Below, piece after piece: positions 8,319 through 14,101 of a DNA stretch of 18,695 nt. The translations under genes and the position numbers were made by a program. The stretch is from an uncultured Peptococcaceae bacterium (GTDB lineage Bacteria; Bacillota; Peptococcia; Peptococcales; Peptococcaceae). Under the pieces are notes generated by a model. That model had not been told where the DNA came from. It made no database searches and worked only from the letters and a program-made list of their open reading frames with translations. The stretch is taken from positions 1 to 18,695 of the forward strand of contig CALIQN010000035.1 of assembly GCA_938044045.1 (NCBI GenBank), in the 5' to 3' direction. The first letter of the stretch is position 1. Every line of letters begins with the position of its first letter.

Positions 8319-9203
8319 ATGAAGAAAAAAATGTTAAGCATCTTACTTTCAGCAGGTTTGATGATGGGGCTTGCAGCACCAGCTTTTGCTGCTGAAACCT
8401 ATGAAGTTCCTGTAAAGCTCATGAATTACCATGAGACTGCTAAGGAATCTATGGCGAATAAGTCATTAAAACCAACAGCAGTTGCAGTGGTTGATGGCAA
8501 TACAACAGAAATCAAACTTGCTTTAAAACCAATGGAAATGAGCGGTGTAAAAGAAAACTTTAATAAGCTCTTTGTTCTCAACGGTACAGAAAAAGCTGAA
8601 GCAAAAAAAGAAGCTACTCAAGGCGAATATGATGTACTTGCAACCATTAAAGTCAATAGCGTTAAACCAGCAGTTGTTGATCTTGCTTTTTGGATTGATG
8701 CGATGGATAAACTCCAAGGTGGTACCCCAGGAGCGGGTGAACAAAAAGCAAAATTAAGCCTTGATTGGGCACAAGCAAAGCAAATTAGCGACCAAAAAGA
8801 CAATACCAATAACCAAAGTAAACCAACACCTAAGGTTAAAAAGGGTATGAATGTTTCTATTAAAGGTCAAGACGTTGTCTTTAGTGCAGAACCAATCAAG
8901 TTTAGAGGTAGTGTACTTGTACCTTTCCGTGAAACCTTCAATGCCCTTGGTGCAACTGTAACTTGGAATGAAAAAACCAAAACAGCGATTGCTAAAAAAG
9001 ATAATGTGACCCTAACCCTTGTCATGAATCAAAAAACAGCAACCAAAGAAGTTGATGGCAAAAAAACGACCATTGAGCTTAATGCACCAGCGCAAATGGT
9101 AAAATATCGCACTTATATTCCACTTCGTTTTGCTGGCGAAGGCTTTGGAAATAAAGTAGATTACAAAAAAACTGCTAGTGGCGAAGTTATCACCATTGAC
9201 TAA
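8319..9203 (+). CDS. Secreted NEAT protein with copper-amine-oxidase-like stalk domain
   Basis: A 294-residue exported protein with ribosome binding site AAGGAGG (8305-8311) 7 bases before ATG. Residues 1-25 are a signal peptide ending AFA-A. Residues about 26-152 form one NEAT domain: the strand/lip segment NYHETAKESMANKSL (36-50) carries the Ser-Met pair typical of the haem-contacting helix. Residues 153-175 are a polar linker. Residues 176-294 match the copper-amine-oxidase N-terminal-like domain (PF07833), with VPFRETFNALGATVTW (201-216) and IPLRFAGEGFG (267-277). This domain is a fold common in exported proteins of Bacillota and does not imply oxidase activity. There is no SLH repeat, sortase signal or C-terminal anchor, so it may be released as a hemophore or held by the stalk domain. 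It lies 48 bases after the protease gene with no terminator between. No Tyr lies at the usual YxxxY place, so haem binding itself is inferred from the fold. Confidence 0.85.
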   Translation: MKKKMLSILLSAGLMMGLAAPAFAAETYEVPVKLMNYHETAKESMANKSLKPTAVAVVDGNTTEIKLALKPMEMSGVKENFNKLFVLNGTEKAEAKKEATQGEYDVLATIKVNSVKPAVVDLAFWIDAMDKLQGGTPGAGEQKAKLSLDWAQAKQISDQKDNTNNQSKPTPKVKKGMNVSIKGQDVVFSAEPIKFRGSVLVPFRETFNALGATVTWNEKTKTAIAKKDNVTLTLVMNQKTATKEVDGKKTTIELNAPAQMVKYRTYIPLRFAGEGFGNKVDYKKTASGEVITID

Positions 9204-9213
9204 TTAAAAATAG

Positions 9214-9247
9214 AAAAGTGCCAAAGCTTAGGCTTTGGCACTTTTTT
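9214..9247 (+). terminator. Intrinsic terminator after the NEAT/protease cluster
   Basis: AAAAGTGCCAAAGC (9214-9227) pairs with GCTTTGGCACTTTT (9232-9245) around TTAG, followed by a T-run. It starts 10 bases after the NEAT-stalk stop codon and is the only clear terminator for the three surface-protein genes. Confidence 0.92.
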
Positions 9248-9337
9248 ATATGAAAAAAATTTTTTTTAGTTTTTTTAATAGCGTTTAGTTTAGAGAGAGG
9301 CGGGTATAAGAGTCTTAGGAGAATTAATCATAACCTT

Positions 9338-9343
9338 GGAGGT
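9338..9343 (+). promoter_or_regulatory. Ribosome binding site setting the superoxide reductase start
   Basis: GGAGGT lies 10 bases before ATG 9354. It overlaps the in-frame TTG at 9336, which would otherwise extend the protein by six residues but has no site of its own, so ATG 9354 is the better start. Confidence 0.75.
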
Positions 9344-9353
9344 AATAAAAGAA

Positions 9354-9740
9354 ATGAATAAAGAGGTAAAAGTATTTAAAAGTGCAAAATGCAATGAACT
9401 CGTATTGGTTTTAAAAGATGATGATGGTAATCTTGCTTGCTGTGGCGAGCCAATGAAGCTCTTAAAAGCCAATACCACTGATGCAGCAAATGAAAAACAC
9501 GTACCAGTAGCAACTGTTAATGGCAATGTTGTTGATGTTGTTGTCGGTAGTGTAGAACATCCAATGACAGAAGAACACCTTGTAGAATTTATCTATCTAG
9601 AAACTGAAAAAGGTGGACAAATCCGCTATCTTAACCATACTGATGCACCAAAGGCAAGCTTTGTTCTTGCAGAAGGTGACAAAGCTGTTGCAGTGTATGA
9701 ATATTGTAACTTGCATGGTCTTTGGAAAGTAGAATTATAA
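9354..9740 (+). CDS. dfx: Desulfoferrodoxin-type superoxide reductase with altered centre I
   Basis: A 128-residue cytoplasmic enzyme that reduces superoxide to hydrogen peroxide in anaerobes without making oxygen, using electrons usually from rubredoxin. The catalytic iron site (centre II) is intact: E47-K48-H49 (EKHVPV), H69 (EHPM), H75 and C118/H121 (EYCNLHGLW). The N-terminal desulforedoxin domain normally binds a structural Fe(Cys)4 through CxxC and a later CC pair; here the pattern is S10-AK-C13 with C29-C30, so one ligand is Ser (AGT codon). The change is one base from TGT. The gene stands alone between two terminators. I see no convincing -35/-10 pair upstream, only an AT-rich stretch with A7T8 at 9253-9267 and TATAAG at 9305, and no clear PerR box. 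The family call is secure; whether centre I still holds iron is unknown. Confidence 0.95.
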   Translation: MNKEVKVFKSAKCNELVLVLKDDDGNLACCGEPMKLLKANTTDAANEKHVPVATVNGNVVDVVVGSVEHPMTEEHLVEFIYLETEKGGQIRYLNHTDAPKASFVLAEGDKAVAVYEYCNLHGLWKVEL

Positions 9741-9746
9741 TCGTCT

Positions 9747-9773
9747 AAAAGCTCCCCCTCGGGGAGTTTTTTT
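9747..9773 (+). terminator. Intrinsic terminator after dfx
   Basis: CTCCCC (9752-9757) pairs with GGGGAG (9761-9766) around CTC, with an AAAAG left flank opposite a run of seven T. A short, strong GC hairpin 6 bases after the stop codon. Confidence 0.9.
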
Positions 9774-9826
9774 ATTGGTTTTTTGAGACTAAGGCGTAAA
9801 AAAGTGAAAGAAATTTTTGTTTTTAC

Positions 9827-9855
9827 TTGACGAGAGAGGTCTTAATGTCTATAAT
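9827..9855 (+). promoter_or_regulatory. Near-consensus sigma-A promoter for rpmE
   Basis: TTGACG (9827-9832), a 17-base spacer and a perfect TATAAT (9850-9855). Transcription would start near 9862, giving a leader of about 40 bases before the bL31 start. This is the best promoter in the window. Confidence 0.88.
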
Positions 9856-9901
9856 AGATGGGTATATGAGCTACATAACCACAATGAAAGAGGTGTCTAC
9901 A

Positions 9902-10102
9902 ATGAGAGACGGTATTCATCCAGAATATAATGAAGTGAAAGTTATCTGTGCTTGTGGCAATGAATTTACTACAGGTTCTACTTCTAACAAAGACATTAAA
10001 GTCGAAGTTTGTTCTGAGTGTCATCCATTCTATACAGGCAAGCAAAGAACCCATTCTGCTGCAGGCCGTGTAGAAGCATTCAACAAAAAATACAAAAGAT
10101 AA
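9902..10102 (+). CDS. rpmE: 50S ribosomal protein bL31, zinc-binding form
   Basis: A 66-residue ribosomal protein of the large subunit. It starts MRDGIHPEY, the usual bL31 N-terminus, which fixes the start at 9902 and not at the in-frame ATG 9884 or the TTG 9827 (part of the -35 box). Four cysteines in two pairs, C16-A-C18 and C37-SE-C40, mark the zinc-carrying (C+) type rather than the zinc-free paralogue made during zinc shortage. HPFYTGKQ (41-48) and the C-terminal GRVEAFNKKY are conserved family features. A modest GAGG site (9890-9893) lies 8 bases before ATG. It is transcribed alone from its own promoter and ends at its own terminator. No zinc-free paralogue is visible here. Confidence 0.97.
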   Translation: MRDGIHPEYNEVKVICACGNEFTTGSTSNKDIKVEVCSECHPFYTGKQRTHSAAGRVEAFNKKYKR

Positions 10103-10105
10103 GCC

Positions 10106-10138
10106 AAAAAGTCGATCCTTTGGGGATCGACTTTTTTT
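10106..10138 (+). terminator. Intrinsic terminator after rpmE
   Basis: AAAAAGTCGATCC (10106-10118) pairs with GGATCGACTTTTT around TTTGG, ending in a T-run. It begins 3 bases after the rpmE stop. Confidence 0.93.
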
Positions 10139-10168
10139 GCTTTTAAGATAAAAATGATAAAAAGTTAC

Positions 10169-10197
10169 TTGACAAATTAAAGTGTCTATCCTACACT
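10169..10197 (+). promoter_or_regulatory. Putative sigma-A promoter of the gntR-ABC operon
   Basis: A perfect TTGACA (10169-10174), a 17-base spacer and TACACT (10192-10197, 4 of 6 consensus bases). A better -10 word, TATAAT, lies at 10201-10206 but is 26 bases from this -35 and has only a poor hexamer at correct spacing, so which -10 is used is uncertain. Confidence 0.65.
10181..10197. promoter_or_regulatory. Inverted repeat AGTGT-N7-ACACT, candidate GntR operator
   Basis: AGTGT (10181-10185) and ACACT (10193-10197) are perfect inverted half-sites between the -35 and -10 region, the right half covering the -10 word. From memory, Bacillus subtilis YtrA binds an AGTGTA/TACACT inverted repeat with wider spacing, so these half-sites fit the YtrA-like regulator encoded next door. 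Autorepression is inferred. Confidence 0.5.
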
Positions 10198-10265
10198 AGG
10201 TATAATAGTTGTGATAGTACAGTAAGAGGAGCAGTAAGAAAACTGAAGGGAGAGAAGGTGCCATT

Positions 10266-10652
10266 GTGATTACAGTGAATTATAAAAGTCATGTTGCGAT
10301 TTATGAACAAATTAAAGCCAGTATCATTGAATTGATCCTCAAGGGTGTCTTTCAAAAAGATGAGCAACTACCAAGTGTGCGTTTTTTGGCACAAGAACTG
10401 GTAGTCAATCAAAATACGATTCAAAAAGCTTATAGTGAATTGGAGCGTGAGGGGATTACCTATAGTGTTAGAGGCAAAGGAAGCTTTGTCAATCTCACCA
10501 AAGAGGAGTTAGCACTTCGCTACGAACCAGAACTGTTTTCTTCGTTAGCACAGGCAGTTGATGAGCTTTTAAGAGCGGGTTTTAAAAAAGATAGAATCGT
10601 TTCTTTTGTGTTATCTTACCAAGAAGAAGAGAAAAAAGAGGAGGTTGTTTAA
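10266..10652 (+). CDS. GntR-family transcriptional regulator, YtrA subfamily
   Basis: A 128-residue DNA-binding regulator starting with GTG after a GAAGG site (10254-10258). Residues about 8-74 form the GntR winged helix: YEQIKASIIELILKGVF, the LPSVRFLAQELVVNQNTI recognition region, then the wing RGKGSFV. The C-terminal part (about 80-128) is short and helical, as in the YtrA subfamily, which has no large ligand-binding domain. YtrA-type regulators usually repress their own ABC transporter operon and respond to cell-wall-active antibiotics in B. subtilis. The inducer here is unknown. It is first in a four-gene operon, one base upstream of the ABC ATPase gene, with an inverted repeat over its promoter. 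Confidence 0.93.
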   Translation: MITVNYKSHVAIYEQIKASIIELILKGVFQKDEQLPSVRFLAQELVVNQNTIQKAYSELEREGITYSVRGKGSFVNLTKEELALRYEPELFSSLAQAVDELLRAGFKKDRIVSFVLSYQEEEKKEEVV

Positions 10653-10653
10653 A

Positions 10654-11553
10654 ATGATTAAGTTAATAGGCGTCAGTAAATCATTTTCTTCCTTAGTTGC
10701 CTTAGAGGATATTTCTTGTGAGATACCACAGGGGAGCATTTTGGGGATTATCGGCTCCAATGGTTCTGGTAAGTCAACTCTTTTGCGTCTGATTTCAGGC
10801 ATCTATCGTCCAGATAAAGGCGAGATTATGATGAATGGCCAAGATATTTATGAAAATGTAGAGGTGAAAAGTCATTTCTTTTACATCTCAGATGATCAAT
10901 TCCAATTCAATGGGGCAACCATGCGTGATATGGCAAAGTTCTATGAGCAAGTCTATGCGACCTTTGATAGAGAATTTTTTGAAAGTCTTGCCAAGCAATT
11001 TAATCTCGATATTAGAAGAAAGCTCAACACTTTTTCTAAGGGGATGCAAAGACAAGCACATATTATTTTAGCCTTAGCAACAAGACCGACTTACCTGCTT
11101 TGTGATGAGACTTTTGATGGCTTGGACCCTGTAGTGCGCCAAGGGGTAAAGGCGATTTTGGCAGAGATGGTTGAGCGTGATAAGATGACAGTGATTATTG
11201 CCTCTCATAACTTGCGTGAACTAGAGGACTTATGTGATCATATCTCTCTTTTACATGAGTCAAAGTTGGTGATCAATAAATCTTTGGAAGATGTCCAAAG
11301 TAATGTCTTTAAAGTTCAATGTGCCTTTAGTGAAGAGATGAGTGATGAAAGTTTAGAAAGCTTAAAGCCGATTTATACAGAACGTTTTGGTCGCATGCTC
11401 TTTTTAACCCTGCGGGGCGATAAGGATGAGGTCATTGAAAAAGTAGAGGCACTATCACCACTCTATTATGAATTGGTACCACTTTCTTTGGAAGAAGTTT
11501 TCATTGTGGAAATGGAGGTGCTTGGCTATGATGTCAAATCGTTCAGCCTTTAG
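10654..11553 (+). CDS. ABC transporter ATP-binding protein (YtrB-like)
   Basis: A 299-residue cytoplasmic ATPase. It has Walker A GSNGSGKST (34-42), a Q-loop region near YISDDQ, a variant signature FSKGMQRQ in place of LSGGQ, Walker B LLCDETFDGLDP and H-loop ASHNL. The SKGM signature and a C-terminal extension of about 80 residues are typical of ATPases paired with YtrA-type regulators and ABC-2-like permeases. The start is ATG 10654, with AGGAGGT (10639-10645) 8 bases before; the upstream in-frame ATG 10606 lies inside gntR. The next gene starts inside its last 26 bases, indicating translational coupling. It should energise the permease encoded by that gene; export or signalling is more likely than uptake because no solute-binding protein is encoded. 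Confidence 0.94.
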   Translation: MIKLIGVSKSFSSLVALEDISCEIPQGSILGIIGSNGSGKSTLLRLISGIYRPDKGEIMMNGQDIYENVEVKSHFFYISDDQFQFNGATMRDMAKFYEQVYATFDREFFESLAKQFNLDIRRKLNTFSKGMQRQAHIILALATRPTYLLCDETFDGLDPVVRQGVKAILAEMVERDKMTVIIASHNLRELEDLCDHISLLHESKLVINKSLEDVQSNVFKVQCAFSEEMSDESLESLKPIYTERFGRMLFLTLRGDKDEVIEKVEALSPLYYELVPLSLEEVFIVEMEVLGYDVKSFSL

Positions 11554-13741
11554 TCAGGGGCGTTTTTTAGGCTATCAAAGCAAACGCTATATCTATCTGT
11601 TGTTAGTGATTAGTGTTTTGTCCATGCTTTTAGGACCGATGATTAACTTTACTGTTTTAAAACGTGAACTTTCTCCAGGTTGGTCAGCACAGAAGATTAC
11701 AGCAGAATATATTATTAATCATGTTGCGAACTATTTTCAAATTGCAGGTGCCTTTGTCCCTTATTTCTTAGCAGGTTTATTGGGTATTATTTTTGCTTTA
11801 GTCTTTTCGTCTTTTTTACAAACCAAAAAACAAGCCAATTTTTTCCATGCTTTGCCAGTGAAACGTTCTAGTTGGCTCACCTACCAATATTTGATTGGCT
11901 TTCTTTTCTTTACCATTATCAATATTTTAATGCTTATAGGCAATATTGGGTTACTTGTTTATCTCACTGGGGTAAGTGCCGTACCATTTGGCACCTTGAT
12001 CGTCCACTTTTTTCAAGCTGAGCTTTTCTTTTTGACAAGCTATGCTATTAGTATTCTAGCAGGACAGTTGGTGGGTAATATCTTAGCTCAAGTGGCAATG
12101 ATTGGTACTTTGCAGTTTGGAATTACTGGTTTGGGCTTGCTTATTATGGGCTATATGAGTACATTTTTCAGGTCTTTTATAGAAAGTCCTTTAGCTGAAA
12201 GCTTAATCAAATTTTCTTTGCCTTCAGGTTATTTGACTTATATGAGTTCAATGCAAACGAGTGACTACAATGCTGGTGTAGCATTGGATGATCTAAAAGA
12301 GATTGTTCATTTTCCTTTGCCATTGATGAGCATTAAAATGCTTGTGAGTATGGCTATCGTAACGATTCTTTGTATTGCACTCAGTTATGTGGCCTATCGC
12401 TGGCGTGCTATAGAGCGTGTCTCTGAGACTTTGGTATTTAGAAAACTCAAATTTATCTTAAAGCTTTATTTTGGTTTGCTATCAGCAGCAGGCTTAGGGT
12501 TGATTTTTTATAGCCTATCTACCAACAGTTTATTTTTCTTAGGTGCTGGGGTAGTTTTTGGGCTAATCCTTTGTCACTTCTTCTTTGAAATGGCAATCAA
12601 TAGAGATGTACGTGCTATGCTTAGACCAAAGTATTGGCTTTCTACGGTGCTGATTCTTATTTTAAGTAGTGGTTTTTGTTTCATCTTTATCAAGGATGTT
12701 TTTGGTTACGATACCTATGTGCCAAATGCTGATTCTGTGGATAGTGTCCGTCTTATTGATGACTTGAATAATTTAGCTCTTAGGTCTGATGAGGAGCATA
12801 TGGCTTTGAAAGACAGAGACAATATTGCTCAAGTTGTAAAAATTGCTCAACTAGGTGTAAAAAATCTAGATAAGACCTCCCTGAGAAGTCAGGCAATCCC
12901 TACAACAAAAGAAGTTGTCAATGCAGACGTTGCCATAGATTCTGAATTTTCTGTAGCTGCTTCGGGAACAACTAATGCACAGTCTTTATCAGAGGAAAAT
13001 ATTATAGGCGTAGATGTGTATTATACCCTTGCCAATGGGAGTCAGGTCAGTCGACGTTATAGCATTCCGCGAAGCGAATATTTTAAACTTTTCAAATCCA
13101 TCTATGAGAGCAAACCTTATCGTGACCTTTCTAAAGAGGCAGTAAAATCAATGATGGAAGACGCACAGTACGATGTTCAGATTTCAAATGCTTTATTTGA
13201 TAATGTTGTCGTAGAGTTTTCTAGTGCTACTAACCGCGCCACAGAAGATCAATTAAAGACAACTAAGGAAGATTGGCAAGCTTTAGAAAAGGCCTTTCTA
13301 GCGGATATTGATAAGCGTACCTTGGATAATTATGGCAAAAATATTGTGGCAACGATAAGTGGTCATTTTGGCAGTTTAGGGGAGTCTTGGTTTAATGTCT
13401 GGGTGACCAAAGAGGATAAGGCGATCTATGCTTTCTTAAAGGATATGGAAGCCAAAAAACACACCCTTGCCAATCAAAGCTTTTATTTTGATAAGTTACC
13501 AGAGTTTAAGTCATTGACCATCGCTAAAGAAGAGGAAGATGGCAGTAAAAGAACAACGGTGAAAACAATTAAGGATAAAAACACCATTGCTACCTTATTG
13601 CGTGAGGACAGTGAGATAATCCATACCAGTAGAATGGTTGATCGCGCTTATGTGATTTCAGGGGTAACGGTGAAAGATGAAAATATAGTAGATCGTGTAT
13701 TTTTACCTGGAAAGGCAAGTAAATATCTTGCCGGAGCCTAA
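11528..13741 (+). CDS. ABC transporter permease with large extracytoplasmic C-terminal domain
   Basis: A 737-residue membrane protein. The start at ATG 11528 (or 11531) follows GGAGGTG (11514-11520) and overlaps the end of the ATPase gene by 26 bases. About nine hydrophobic segments are visible, near residues 21-39, 77-97, 122-147, 162-187, 192-211, 268-290, 308-330, 334-356 and 370-390. The cytoplasmic-loop motif FFHALPVKRSSW (105-116) is characteristic of YtrC/YtrD-type permeases. Residues about 391-737 are hydrophilic with no further membrane segment and should form one extracytoplasmic domain. No signature I recognise marks its substrate. With the ATPase it probably forms a homodimeric exporter or a stress-sensing transporter. 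The odd number of predicted segments should be treated as approximate. Confidence 0.87.
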   Translation: MMSNRSAFSQGRFLGYQSKRYIYLLLVISVLSMLLGPMINFTVLKRELSPGWSAQKITAEYIINHVANYFQIAGAFVPYFLAGLLGIIFALVFSSFLQTKKQANFFHALPVKRSSWLTYQYLIGFLFFTIINILMLIGNIGLLVYLTGVSAVPFGTLIVHFFQAELFFLTSYAISILAGQLVGNILAQVAMIGTLQFGITGLGLLIMGYMSTFFRSFIESPLAESLIKFSLPSGYLTYMSSMQTSDYNAGVALDDLKEIVHFPLPLMSIKMLVSMAIVTILCIALSYVAYRWRAIERVSETLVFRKLKFILKLYFGLLSAAGLGLIFYSLSTNSLFFLGAGVVFGLILCHFFFEMAINRDVRAMLRPKYWLSTVLILILSSGFCFIFIKDVFGYDTYVPNADSVDSVRLIDDLNNLALRSDEEHMALKDRDNIAQVVKIAQLGVKNLDKTSLRSQAIPTTKEVVNADVAIDSEFSVAASGTTNAQSLSEENIIGVDVYYTLANGSQVSRRYSIPRSEYFKLFKSIYESKPYRDLSKEAVKSMMEDAQYDVQISNALFDNVVVEFSSATNRATEDQLKTTKEDWQALEKAFLADIDKRTLDNYGKNIVATISGHFGSLGESWFNVWVTKEDKAIYAFLKDMEAKKHTLANQSFYFDKLPEFKSLTIAKEEEDGSKRTTVKTIKDKNTIATLLREDSEIIHTSRMVDRAYVISGVTVKDENIVDRVFLPGKASKYLAGA

Positions 13742-13757
13742 TTAAGGAGGGTTTAAT

Positions 13758-13964
13758 ATGAAATGTCCGATTTGTGGGAAAGGACATCTTAGAGAGATTA
13801 GTCCAAAACGTTATTTTTGTGCCGAGTGCTGTCATGAAGTGACCATGAGTCGGAAAAAGATGGTTGCCTACTATCCTGATGAGGAGGGTGGCCTACGTCT
13901 TGTCGGCACAGTGGATCAAGTCAGCAAAAATTATCAGACGGTGCATTATAGAAGAACGTCTTAA
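13758..13964 (+). CDS. Small zinc-ribbon protein, function unknown
   Basis: A 68-residue protein with a strong AAGGAGG site (13744-13750) 7 bases before ATG. It has two Cys pairs, C3-PI-C6 and C21-AE-C24 (followed by C25), the spacing of a zinc ribbon. The rest is basic and Tyr-rich, without a membrane segment or signal peptide. I do not recognise a named family. It sits 16 bases after the permease gene and directly before the operon terminator, so it is co-transcribed with the regulator and transporter. It could be an accessory regulator, but nothing in the sequence shows this. The good ribosome site and terminator placement argue that it is a real gene. Confidence 0.8.
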   Translation: MKCPICGKGHLREISPKRYFCAECCHEVTMSRKKMVAYYPDEEGGLRLVGTVDQVSKNYQTVHYRRTS

Positions 13965-13967
13965 ATC

Positions 13968-13993
13968 AAACCCTAGCCTTTTGGCTAGGGTTT
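13968..13993 (+). terminator. Intrinsic terminator of the gntR-ABC operon
   Basis: AAACCCTAGCC (13968-13978) pairs with GGCTAGGGTTT (13983-13993) around TTTT, followed by TGTTG. It lies 3 bases after the zinc-ribbon stop. Confidence 0.9.
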
Positions 13994-14020
13994 TGTTGCT
14001 ATAAATACATTTTATTTAAT

Positions 14021-14038
14021 GTGGACAGGTGTCTACAC
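14021..14038. promoter_or_regulatory. Overlapping palindromes upstream of the serine-operon promoter
   Basis: GTGT-CT-ACAC (14029-14038) is a perfect short palindrome abutting the -35 box. It overlaps a longer imperfect one, GTGGACA-GG-TGTCTAC (14021-14036, one mismatch). The position suits an operator that blocks RNA polymerase. No regulator gene is adjacent, so the binding protein is unknown. Confidence 0.45.
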
Positions 14039-14067
14039 TTGAAAAACAAAATAGGGAATGATACGAT
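14039..14067 (+). promoter_or_regulatory. Putative sigma-A promoter of the aminotransferase-dehydrogenase operon
   Basis: TTGAAA (14039-14044), a 17-base spacer and TACGAT (14062-14067). The leader to the ATG at 14102 would be about 28 bases, too short for a riboswitch. Confidence 0.7.
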
Positions 14068-14101
14068 AACTTGAGTAATAAGGATATGAGGAGGGCTATC
14101 A

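Noticed and set aside
9248..9337. A/T homopolymer tracts (A7T8, T7) upstream of dfx as a promoter, UP element or PerR box
   Set aside because: No -35/-10 pair with proper spacing and no PerR-type palindrome could be supported; the region is simply AT-rich after a terminator.
9827..9901. Upstream TTG start extending bL31 by 25 residues
   Set aside because: The TTG is part of the TTGACG -35 box, and the extension would include the -10 box; bL31 proteins start with a sequence like MRDGIHPEY.
10201..10206. TATAAT as the main -10 box of the gntR operon
   Set aside because: It is a perfect word, but it lies 26 bases from TTGACA and no acceptable -35 lies at 16-18 bases; kept only as an alternative.
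13994..14101. Leader riboswitch or T-box ahead of the serine-type operon
   Set aside because: The promoter leaves only about 28 bases of leader, far too short for a riboswitch or T-box.
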